The position numbers were made by a program, and so were the translations under genes. The notes beneath the pieces are model-generated. The model did not search any database, had not been told where the DNA came from, and was given only the letters and a program-made list of their open reading frames with translations. Of a stretch of 29,272 nucleotides of DNA, positions 15,482-22,840 are shown piece by piece; positions within the stretch are counted from its first letter, which is position 1, and the number at the start of each line of letters is the position of its first letter. Source of the stretch: Bacteroidota bacterium (GTDB lineage Bacteria; Bacteroidota; Ignavibacteria; Ignavibacteriales; Melioribacteraceae); assembly GCA_023453125.1 (NCBI GenBank), contig JAEXUB010000003.1:1-29272 (forward strand), written 5' to 3'.

Positions 15482-17701
15482 TTATAGATTCCTTTTCCAG
15501 AAATCGAGCATTGTATTATATAGATGTATTCTGGCAGGCCTGTCTGCTATGCCGTGCTGCCTCATCGGATAAACCTGAAGCTCAAATATTTTGTTTGCTT
15601 TAATCAATTCATTAATAAATGCCCAGGCATTCTGGATATGCACATTATCATCATACGTCCCGTGTACAATCATAAGTTTGCCGTGCAGGTTCTTGGCGCT
15701 GTTTAACATGCTTGTCCTTGCGTAACCGTCCGGATTGTCCTTTTGTGTTTTCATTCCCAGTTCGCCGAAACGGGTATCATAAAAGCGCCAGTCGGTAACC
15801 GCTGCAACAGCAATGCCGGCTTTAAATTCTTTGGAGTTGGTCATTGCGTTAAGGGTATATGTCCCGCCGCCGCTCCATCCCCATACGCCGACTCTACCGG
15901 GATCGATATAAGTCTGGTTTTTAAACCATTTAACGGCATCAACAAGATCATTAAGCTCAACACGTCCTCCCATTTCTCCAAGAAGAAGGTTTTCATATTT
16001 TTTCCCGATAGCGGTAGAAGCGCGGTTATCTACAAGGGCAACCAGGTATCCGTTATTAAGGAGAACCTGATCAAAGTAGGAAGAGGCGCGCCATTCGTTT
16101 TTAACCTGAGGGGCCGACGGGCCTCCGTATACGTAAACAATAAGAGGATATTTTTTTGCCGGATTAAAATCCTTTGGCTTCATTATTTCGGCCGGAAGGG
16201 GGAATCCGTCCCGCGCATTGATGAAAAACTGTTCAGGGCGCTGGAGTTCAATTGATGCCAGTTTCGATTCGTCGCAGCCCCCAAGAATGCGTACTGCAGT
16301 GTCGTCGTTCTTATGGAGAGTAAGTATTGCAGGGGTTTGAATGTTTGAATAGCTGTCAATATAGTAATCGCACGCGGGAGAAAAATTTATTTTATGAGTT
16401 CCGGTTTCGGATGAAATTCTTTTAAATCCGGTGCCGTCAAAGTTTACGGAATAAAGATGTTTTTCCTGCGGAGATTTTTCATTCCCGGTAAAATAAACAA
16501 TACCGTTTTTTTCATCGATGGCGCTTACTGAGCTGCGCACCCAATAGGCGGATCCGCCGCTTGAGGCAACAGCCCACTCTCCGGAAGTTAGAGGATTAAT
16601 CAGCTTACCTTCCCGGCTGTAACGGTAGAGATGTGCATATCCGGTTCTTTCCGATGCCCAGATAAACTCCTTTCCCCCTTTAATAAAATGGAGGTCATCG
16701 TGAACGTTTATCCATCCCGGGTCCCTTTCAATCAGCACAAGTCTTGCCGCTCCCGTCTTTCTGTCGGCGAATAGAAGATTAAGCAGATCCTGTTTCCTGT
16801 TCAATGTCTGAAGGCTGACTTCTCGGCTGTCGGGAAGCCATACAATTCTTACTATATATTCATATGGAAATTCTTTAAGGTCAATCCATTTTGTTTTACC
16901 GCTGTTCAATTCAACAATTCCCGCCTTAACCTTTGGATTCGATTCGCCGGTTTTGGGATATCTCTGCTTAATTACTCTGGGAGTCGCCGGCTCAAAATCG
17001 GAATAATAAACCGTACTAACCTGCGATTCGTCAGTTTGAAGGTATGCTATCGATTTTGAATCGGGGGACCACCAGTATGCAATATCAACGCGGCCGAAAA
17101 TCTCTTCCCAATAAACCCAGGAAAGGGTTCCGTTAAGGAGGGTTTCGCTTCCGTCTCTTGTAAGCCGGCTTTCTTTCATCGCCGGGATACTGAATATATA
17201 TATATCGTTATTCTTAACGTACGCTACTGAATTGCCGTCAGGTGAAAACCGTATATTCTTTTTTTCTTCTTTGCTGTTTGTTAGTCTTATAAATTTTGAA
17301 TCGGCCAGTGTAAGAATAAAGATGTCGTTTCCGAATTGATAGAGTGCCTTATCCCCCGCATTTGAAAATGAAGAGGGGGAAGGTATTGATGCCGGTGCAT
17401 CATTCTCCAATATTTTCTTAAGGCTTTCGGCTGCCTTTCTTGAATCGATAACGGGGGAGCTTTTTCCTGTTGCCGGATCGTATAATTCAAGTGTCCTTTC
17501 CGCTGCCGGTTTGCGGGAATCATATAAGATCCCTTTTCCGTCGGAACGCCAGCTGAATGAGGGAAGCCGGGTAATTGATCCGGGTTCAGAGCTGTAGATC
17601 CAGTCTACAGTTATCTGTTTCTTCTCCTGAGCGTAAATGGCCGCCTCAAAGGAGATGAACAGAAATATTAATAAGCAGAAAAACATTTTTGCAGACTTCA
17701 T
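15482..17701 (-). CDS. Secreted S9B prolyl peptidase (dipeptidyl-peptidase IV-like)
   Basis: A 739-residue serine peptidase that probably removes Xaa-Pro dipeptides from peptide N-termini outside the cytoplasm. The signal peptide is residues 1-24, ending at IYAQ. Residues 40-480 form the beta-propeller. They carry WVYWEEIFGR, the double-Glu motif that binds the substrate amino group in DPP-IV. The C-terminal alpha/beta-hydrolase domain has the triad Ser610 (GWSGGG), Asp684 (HGTYDDNVH) and His716 (MRQHGI). The length and order are as in bacterial DPP-IV. The ATG at 17701 has GGGA upstream. It stands alone on the minus strand. With the M14 carboxypeptidases in the same window it suggests exported peptide breakdown from both ends, as expected for a protein-fermenting or scavenging lifestyle (inference). 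Confidence 0.94.
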   Translation of the reverse strand: MKSAKMFFCLLIFLFISFEAAIYAQEKKQITVDWIYSSEPGSITRLPSFSWRSDGKGILYDSRKPAAERTLELYDPATGKSSPVIDSRKAAESLKKILENDAPASIPSPSSFSNAGDKALYQFGNDIFILTLADSKFIRLTNSKEEKKNIRFSPDGNSVAYVKNNDIYIFSIPAMKESRLTRDGSETLLNGTLSWVYWEEIFGRVDIAYWWSPDSKSIAYLQTDESQVSTVYYSDFEPATPRVIKQRYPKTGESNPKVKAGIVELNSGKTKWIDLKEFPYEYIVRIVWLPDSREVSLQTLNRKQDLLNLLFADRKTGAARLVLIERDPGWINVHDDLHFIKGGKEFIWASERTGYAHLYRYSREGKLINPLTSGEWAVASSGGSAYWVRSSVSAIDEKNGIVYFTGNEKSPQEKHLYSVNFDGTGFKRISSETGTHKINFSPACDYYIDSYSNIQTPAILTLHKNDDTAVRILGGCDESKLASIELQRPEQFFINARDGFPLPAEIMKPKDFNPAKKYPLIVYVYGGPSAPQVKNEWRASSYFDQVLLNNGYLVALVDNRASTAIGKKYENLLLGEMGGRVELNDLVDAVKWFKNQTYIDPGRVGVWGWSGGGTYTLNAMTNSKEFKAGIAVAAVTDWRFYDTRFGELGMKTQKDNPDGYARTSMLNSAKNLHGKLMIVHGTYDDNVHIQNAWAFINELIKANKIFELQVYPMRQHGIADRPARIHLYNTMLDFWKRNL

Positions 17702-17776
17702 TTTAGTCCCGATTTTTATTTGAACGCATTAATATACAAACTAAATGGATTACTGAATACAAGCAGAGACAAAATA

Positions 17777-17851
17777 ATGTTAGAATTTAAAGCACCCATT
17801 AATGTACACGCAGGCAGAGGGAATTATTTTATACCGCCGGATGTTATTTAA
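17777..17851 (+). CDS. Possible 24-residue small ORF upstream of hydE
   Basis: ATG at 17777 to TAA at 17851 encodes 24 residues, starting MLEFKAPINV and ending IPPDVI. It sits 15 nt before hydE in the 165-nt gap after the divergent DPP-IV gene. GAGA lies about 9 nt upstream. It could be a leader peptide or chance; nothing recognised. Confidence 0.25.
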   Translation: MLEFKAPINVHAGRGNYFIPPDVI

Positions 17852-17866
17852 AAAAAGGGATAGAAT

Positions 17867-18961
17867 ATGCTGCAGAAGATTTTTGAAAAACTCGATACAC
17901 ATCACGATTTAACCAGGGAAGATATCCGCTATTTATTAACACTTCAGGACTCTGCCAAAATTCAGCAGCTGTACGACAGGGCATACCTTGAAAAGGTTAA
18001 GCACACAGGAAAGAAAGTTTATTTAAGGGGTCTGATTGAGCTGAGCAACATATGCGTTAAGGACTGTTACTATTGCGGCATCAGGAAGAGCAATAGAACA
18101 ATAGACCGTTTTTCACTTACTGAAGAGGAAATTATAAGCGGGGCCGAATGGGCATACAAAAATGAATATGGTTCAATGGTTCTGCAGGCGGGGGAGAGGT
18201 ATGACGAAAAATATGTTTGGTTTATTGAAGACATTATAAAAAAGATAAAAGAAAAAACAGGGGACAAGCTTGGGATTACCCTTTCTCTGGGGGAGCAGTC
18301 CCTTGAGACTTATAAACGCTGGTTTGATGCCGGTGCTCACAGGTATCTTTTAAGAATTGAAACTTCAAATCGGGAGCTTTACAAAAAACTGCATCCTGAA
18401 GACCACAGCTGGGATGAGAGAAGAAAGGCGCTTCGCTCTCTTAAGGAGGCGGGTTTTCAGGTTGGCACCGGAGTAATGATAGGACTTCCGTTCCAGACAT
18501 ATGAGGATCTGGTTGATGATATTTTGTTTTTCAAAGAAATTGATGCCGATATGATAGGAATGGGGCCCTATCTTATAAGCAGGGAAACCCCTCTTGCGGC
18601 AGTTGCTGAAAAAAATATGCTGATAGGGGAGGACAAACTTCAATTAGCATTAAAGATGATAGCGGTAACTCGTCTCTACTTAAAAGATGTAAACATAGCC
18701 GCAACAACGGCGCTTCAGGCAATTGAAGAGACGGGGAGGGAAAAAGGATTGAAGGCAGGGGCAAATATTATTATGCCGAATGTAACGGATGTTCAGTACA
18801 GGTCCTCATACCAGCTATATGATAATAAGCCGTGCCTTGATGAAAACGCCGATGTCTGCCGCGGATGCCTTGAATTGAGGGTATTAAGCATTGACGAGGA
18901 AATCGGATATGGACAATGGGGAGACTCACCCCACTTTAACTCAAAAAAACGGCCTAAATAG
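17867..18961 (+). CDS. hydE: [FeFe]-hydrogenase maturase HydE (radical SAM)
   Basis: Radical SAM enzyme acting in assembly of the H-cluster diiron subsite of [FeFe]-hydrogenase, in the cytoplasm. IELSNICVKDCYYCGIR holds the CxxxCxxC cluster motif (Cys63, Cys67, Cys70) that binds the SAM-activating 4Fe-4S cluster. The C-terminal Cys323-x7-Cys331-x2-Cys334 matches the spacing of the second cluster site known in Thermotoga HydE. The 364-residue length is normal. The ATG has AAAGGGA upstream. HydF, HydG and the hydrogenase itself are not in the window, so hydE is separated from at least its close partners here. The related BioB, ThiH and PylB families are less likely because of the C-terminal Cys set and the CGIR sequence after the motif. 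Confidence 0.9.
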   Translation: MLQKIFEKLDTHHDLTREDIRYLLTLQDSAKIQQLYDRAYLEKVKHTGKKVYLRGLIELSNICVKDCYYCGIRKSNRTIDRFSLTEEEIISGAEWAYKNEYGSMVLQAGERYDEKYVWFIEDIIKKIKEKTGDKLGITLSLGEQSLETYKRWFDAGAHRYLLRIETSNRELYKKLHPEDHSWDERRKALRSLKEAGFQVGTGVMIGLPFQTYEDLVDDILFFKEIDADMIGMGPYLISRETPLAAVAEKNMLIGEDKLQLALKMIAVTRLYLKDVNIAATTALQAIEETGREKGLKAGANIIMPNVTDVQYRSSYQLYDNKPCLDENADVCRGCLELRVLSIDEEIGYGQWGDSPHFNSKKRPK

Positions 18962-19041
18962 GTCAAAAACAAGGTTTACCTCATTTCCCCCCGAAAATAT
19001 CGATAATTAATAAAATAATCCTGTTATATTGAATTTAATTT

Positions 19042-19065
19042 TACGATATTCAGAATAGAATCGTA
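19042..19065. promoter_or_regulatory. Inverted repeat in the leader of the STAS-like gene
   Basis: TACGAT (19042-19047) and ATCGTA (19060-19065) form a perfect 6-bp dyad with a 12-nt spacer, 33 nt upstream of the ATG at 19098. It could be an operator or a leader hairpin; no protein can be named. Confidence 0.35.
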
Positions 19066-19097
19066 TCTCCTGACATTAATTAAAAATAGGAGGTTCA

Positions 19098-19490
19098 ATG
19101 CATAAGGTAGAAAAGACCGGATACGGATACAAGCTAACATTTGCCGAGTTCGTTAAGCCGGAGGAAATGAAAGAATGGCTTGAGGAGTCGAAGAAGGCAT
19201 TAACTTCTTCACCGAAAGAATTCGGAGTTTTTGTTGATATGCGCACTCTAAAGCCTTTAACTCCCGATGCACAGGCAGTAATGGAGGAAGGGCAGAAGCT
19301 ATTCAAGCAGAAGGGAATGACCCGCTCGGTTGTTATCCTGGCCAATTCGGTCATAACAATGCAGTTCAAGAGAATTGCAAAGGAAACCGGGATTTACCAG
19401 TGGGAAAGGTACATAGATTCAACTGCCAATGCTAAATGGGAGCAGGCAGGGGTAGACTGGCTGGTAAAAGGGATAGATCCCGACAAATAG
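19098..19490 (+). CDS. STAS/SpoIIAA-like single-domain protein
   Basis: A 130-residue cytoplasmic protein. The alternating pattern of short strands and helices (YGYKLTFAEF, then FGVFVDMRTL, then TRSVVILANSVITMQFKRIAKETG) fits the SpoIIAA-like STAS fold seen in small single-domain proteins. The conserved Ser of true anti-sigma antagonists is not identifiable, so phospho-regulation is not supported. Function unknown; such proteins may bind lipids or other proteins. It has the best ribosome-binding site in the window, AGGAGG 6 nt from the ATG, suggesting strong translation. It is a monocistronic gene with an inverted repeat in its leader and a terminator 13 nt after its stop. Confidence 0.65.
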   Translation: MHKVEKTGYGYKLTFAEFVKPEEMKEWLEESKKALTSSPKEFGVFVDMRTLKPLTPDAQAVMEEGQKLFKQKGMTRSVVILANSVITMQFKRIAKETGIYQWERYIDSTANAKWEQAGVDWLVKGIDPDK

Positions 19491-19502
19491 CCCAATAGTT
19501 TC

Positions 19503-19562
19503 AAAAAGCCCGGAATTCAAGGTTTATTAGAAGAAAACAATTGATTTCCGGGCTTTTTTTTA
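19503..19562 (+). terminator. Intrinsic terminator after the STAS-like gene
   Basis: Arms 19503-19515 and 19546-19558 are perfectly complementary over 13 bp (GCCCGGAA core), with a 30-nt loop and a T-run to about 19561. The loop is longer than usual. Confidence 0.75.
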
Positions 19563-19637
19563 TGGTGAATACAACATTTTTTTACCCTGTGCGTCAAAAT
19601 GCAATAAGGGTTCATCAATTAATTTTTCTTTAACATA

Positions 19638-19666
19638 TTGAATTTGGGAAATTCTTTTTCTAATTT
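19638..19666 (+). promoter_or_regulatory. Candidate promoter of the TetR-RND efflux operon
   Basis: TTGAAT at 19638-19643, a 17-nt spacer and TAATTT at 19661-19666, with expected transcription start near 19673, about 30 nt before the tetR-type ATG. The 3' end overlaps the inverted repeat listed next. Confidence 0.5.
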
Positions 19667-19694
19667 TCGAACGTTTTATTAAATTGTTCGAAAA
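19664..19694. promoter_or_regulatory. Predicted TetR operator (inverted repeat)
   Basis: TTTTCGAAC (19664-19672) and GTTCGAAAA (19686-19694) are a perfect 9-bp inverted repeat with 13-nt spacing. It covers the -10 region and start site of the efflux operon and lies 8 nt before the regulator ATG. Size and place suit autoregulation by the TetR-family protein. Confidence 0.65.
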
Positions 19695-19702
19695 GTCGAA
19701 TT

Positions 19703-20353
19703 ATGGACAGCAAATACGAAAAGAAAAAAGAACTTATTTTAAGGGACGCAAAACAGGTTTTTCTAAACTACGGGTATGAAAAGACAACCCTGGATGATAT
19801 AGCAAGGAAAACCGGTCTCAAAAAAAATACTCTTTATTATTACTTTGAGAACAAGGAGGAATTGTTTGAAGAAGTAATGAGAGAGGATATGGAGAGCATT
19901 GTACTCTCTATTTCAGCTGCCGTTGCCAAAGGGGAGAGCGCCGAGGCAAAGGTGAGACTCTATATGAATGCCCTCTCTAAGGCAGTTCTAACAAGAGCTC
20001 AAATGTATACCGTAAGCGCTAAAATACTCCTCGAATTGATGATTGTTATGGAAAAATCGGGGAATGAGCAGGTAGTTAAGTTTATTACAATGCTAACGGA
20101 AATATTGAAAGAGGGAGTGAAAAGGGGCGAATTTATAAAGCACGACAGCGAGGATTTTGCTCTTGTATTGCTCGAATTCGGAATGTCTTATAACTTTACT
20201 TTTATGTCCAAGGCGCTATATAATCTGATTGATTACTCGGAGCTGAAAAAAGACAAATGCTGCGATGAGATATTTGAAAAGGGAGTTGGATATTTTTTAA
20301 ATGGAATTAAACAAAAAAAAGATAAAGCGGTTAAAAAGAACTCTGCGAGGTAG
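19703..20353 (+). CDS. TetR/AcrR-family transcriptional regulator
   Basis: A 216-residue DNA-binding repressor. The N-terminal helix-turn-helix is typical: ILRDAKQVFLNYGYEKTTLDDIARKTGLKKNTLYYYFENKEELFEEV (shown here as separate parts: AKQVFLNYGYEKTTL, DDIARKTGLKKNTLYYYF, NKEELFEEV), about residues 11-60. The rest is an all-helical ligand-binding domain with no family-specific mark. It ends in a lysine-rich tail. No Shine-Dalgarno sequence is visible before the ATG. It is the first gene of a four-gene operon, 6 nt before the TolC-like gene, and the perfect inverted repeat immediately upstream is the likely binding site. By analogy with AcrR it probably represses the pump operon and itself, and is released by a pump substrate. 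Confidence 0.92.
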   Translation: MDSKYEKKKELILRDAKQVFLNYGYEKTTLDDIARKTGLKKNTLYYYFENKEELFEEVMREDMESIVLSISAAVAKGESAEAKVRLYMNALSKAVLTRAQMYTVSAKILLELMIVMEKSGNEQVVKFITMLTEILKEGVKRGEFIKHDSEDFALVLLEFGMSYNFTFMSKALYNLIDYSELKKDKCCDEIFEKGVGYFLNGIKQKKDKAVKKNSAR

Positions 20354-20359
20354 TTATTT

Positions 20360-21778
20360 ATGAAAACAAAATCGATTCTTTTATTCATTCTGTTTTTAGG
20401 CATTTCCGCGGTAAATGCTCAGGTTAAATATACGCTTGACGATGCCGTTAACGAAGCACTTAAAAACAATGCAAATGTTAAAGTCGCGCTGCTTGATATT
20501 ACGAAGGCGGAAGCCGCGGTTAAAGAGGCATTCGGCTATGCCCTCCCGACTGTCGACTTGTCAACTTCATTTTCTCATTTCCTCGAAGTGCCCAAGATGC
20601 CATTCCCCAATTTTGAGGCGATGCTGAAGAATGCGACCTATTCAATTTTATTTGATGAAAGCGTACTGGCAAGGGATAATAATAAATTCCTTCCGATGGA
20701 AACCAGCCTTCAGTCGTTTTCGCAGAAAAACAATTTCGATGCAAGCTTAAAGGTTACCCAGATATTATTCAATTCTGCAGTCTTCAGGGGAATCAGCGCA
20801 TCCGGGATTTATCTCGACCTTTCAAAGGAAAAACTGAATGCGGTAACCTCTAAGACAGTTCTCGAAGTTAAAAAGGCTTTCAACGGGGTTATTCTCAGCC
20901 GCGAAATGGTTAAGATTCTTGAGGCCAGCCTTAAGAATGCCGAAGAGAACCTCTCGAATATAAATGCTCTTTTTAAACAGGGACTCGTTTCGGAATATGA
21001 CCAGCTTCAGGTTGAAGTGCAGGTGGAAAATATAAAACCAAAGCTTGCAGAGCTGAAAAAAGCGCTTGAAGACGCAAAGAACGGATTGAAAGTTATTATG
21101 GGAGTGGAACAGAGCCTTCCTATTGATGTAGAAGGTTCAATTGAATATAATCCCGGAGTATTCCAGAGCGAGGAGGAACTTGTTGAACTGGCGCTTATTA
21201 AAAACGGCGATTTGAGGACTCTGTCATTAAAGAAAAAAGTGGATGAAGAATTTATTGCTGTTGAAAGAGCAAATTACTGGCCAATGTTAACGGCTTTCGG
21301 CAACTATTCTTATGCAGGCTCATCGGACGAATGGAATTTCCAGACATACAGTTCAACCACTGTAGGGTTGAATCTTTCAATCAACCTTTTCAGCGGCAAC
21401 AGGCACTCAAAAAGAGTTGAGCAGGCCACCATATCAACAATTCAGACGGGGGAGCAGATCTCATTAATGAAACAGTTCCTGGCACAGCAGGTTAAATCCA
21501 AGCTGATGGAAATTAAGAAGGTACAGTCGCAGATTAGCGCATTAGAAAGAAACGTTAAGCTTGCAGAACGCGCATATGAAATTGCCAAGACAAGATACAA
21601 CACCGGAAAAGGGACACAGTTGGAGATAAAGAACGCCGACTTGGAATTAAGCACGGCCAAAATAAACAGAATTCAGTCTGTATATAATTTTATTGTATCC
21701 AGGGCAGAGCTCGAAGATTTGCTCGGCGATGTGGATGCCAAATATACCGACGCAGTTAAAAGAAAAATTGAAAATTAA
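20360..21778 (+). CDS. TolC-family outer-membrane efflux protein
   Basis: A 472-residue outer-membrane channel component of a tripartite pump. The signal peptide is residues 1-20, ending in VNAQ. Two repeats typical of the OEP family are visible: YTLDDAVNEALKNNANVKVA (about 24-43) and long coiled-coil helices around 195-250 (LKNAEENLSNINALFKQGLVSEYDQLQ, given as part LFKQGLVSEYDQLQ) and 380-450 (AYEIAKTRYNTGKGTQLEI). The GL-x-SEYD and NTGKGT-x-LE segments are the usual turns after the helix repeats. The length is normal. GAGG, lying in the end of the regulator gene, is 11 nt before the ATG, so the two genes are coupled. It connects the adaptor and permease encoded next to the outside. Confidence 0.92.
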   Translation: MKTKSILLFILFLGISAVNAQVKYTLDDAVNEALKNNANVKVALLDITKAEAAVKEAFGYALPTVDLSTSFSHFLEVPKMPFPNFEAMLKNATYSILFDESVLARDNNKFLPMETSLQSFSQKNNFDASLKVTQILFNSAVFRGISASGIYLDLSKEKLNAVTSKTVLEVKKAFNGVILSREMVKILEASLKNAEENLSNINALFKQGLVSEYDQLQVEVQVENIKPKLAELKKALEDAKNGLKVIMGVEQSLPIDVEGSIEYNPGVFQSEEELVELALIKNGDLRTLSLKKKVDEEFIAVERANYWPMLTAFGNYSYAGSSDEWNFQTYSSTTVGLNLSINLFSGNRHSKRVEQATISTIQTGEQISLMKQFLAQQVKSKLMEIKKVQSQISALERNVKLAERAYEIAKTRYNTGKGTQLEIKNADLELSTAKINRIQSVYNFIVSRAELEDLLGDVDAKYTDAVKRKIEN

Positions 21779-21796
21779 GATCAGGGGAAAATAGAT

Positions 21797-22831
21797 ATGA
21801 AACTTAGAAGAATATTTATGATTTGCCTTCCTGCAGCTGCGCTTCTTTTAAATGCCTGCTCCGGGGAGAAAAAAGAAGAAGCAAAAAGCATGGAACAGAT
21901 TCAGCAGTCCGAAGGAATTCCCGTTACAGTTGAACCGGTGGCTCAGTCTTCATTTGTGAGCGAACTGTCCTATTTCTCTAAACTCAGCGGCGTTAAGCAG
22001 TCTACACGCGGCGCTCTGATTGGCGGAAAGATTGAAAAGATAAATGCCAAAGTAGGAGACGCAGTAACAAAAGGACAGGTTATAGTTGAATTCCCGCAGA
22101 CCGAACCGGCAAGCGCATACGTTCAGGCTAAATCGGCATACGAAGATTCAAAGAGAAATTACGAAAGAATGAAAGAACTCTATAACATAGGGGAAACTTC
22201 TAAAGCCAATTATGAAGGAATGGAAACCAAGTATCTGGTAGATAAGAGAAACTACGAAGCACAGAAACAGCTTCTCTTTGTAGATTCCCAGTTCGACGGC
22301 GTTATTACCGAAATTATGGTTAAGGAAGGGGATAACGTTAAAGGGGAAACCGCACTGTTTACAGTTGCACAGGTAGACGGAATGAGGGGAAAGATGTATG
22401 CTTCAACCCAGGAAGTTGCAATGATTAAAAAAGGCATGACTGCAGTAATTGAAGATAACGGAAAGAAATATTACGGACGGGTTGTGGAAGTTGCATTGAG
22501 TGTTGACCCTTACAAGCAGTCCTTTGCCGTTGAAGCTGAATTCCGTAATCCGGGACGCGAACTTAAAGCGGGCGCAGTGTATGAAATTAAGATTAATGTT
22601 TACGAGAACGGAAAAGCGATTGTTGTGCCCCGCAATCTGGTTAAAAAGGATGGAGGCGGATATTTTGTATTCGTTGAAAATAACGGTGCCGCGGTTAAGA
22701 AATATATTCAGATAGGAAAAGAGAACGGTATTAATTATGAAGTTAAAAGCGGACTCAGTATTGGAGACAGGCTTATTGTTAAAGGAGCCGGACAGGTTGC
22801 TGACGGATCTAAAGTAAAACCGGTTCAATAG
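21797..22831 (+). CDS. RND efflux periplasmic adaptor (membrane fusion protein), lipoprotein
   Basis: A 344-residue adaptor that joins the RND permease to the TolC-like channel. The N-terminal lipoprotein signal has lipobox LNAC (Cys21), so it is lipid-anchored in the periplasm. In order it shows a first half-lipoyl segment (GGKIEKINAKVGDAVTKGQVIVEF), here about residues 76-100, a short alpha-hairpin around 110-155, the second half-lipoyl (FDGVITEIMVKEGDNVKGE), and a beta-barrel and membrane-proximal domain to the end (GLSIGDRLIVKGAGQVADG). The hairpin is short compared with AcrA. GGGGA lies upstream of the ATG. It is 18 nt after the TolC-like gene and 9 nt before the permease. Confidence 0.92.
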   Translation: MKLRRIFMICLPAAALLLNACSGEKKEEAKSMEQIQQSEGIPVTVEPVAQSSFVSELSYFSKLSGVKQSTRGALIGGKIEKINAKVGDAVTKGQVIVEFPQTEPASAYVQAKSAYEDSKRNYERMKELYNIGETSKANYEGMETKYLVDKRNYEAQKQLLFVDSQFDGVITEIMVKEGDNVKGETALFTVAQVDGMRGKMYASTQEVAMIKKGMTAVIEDNGKKYYGRVVEVALSVDPYKQSFAVEAEFRNPGRELKAGAVYEIKINVYENGKAIVVPRNLVKKDGGGYFVFVENNGAAVKKYIQIGKENGINYEVKSGLSIGDRLIVKGAGQVADGSKVKPVQ

Positions 22832-22840
22832 GAGATAAAG

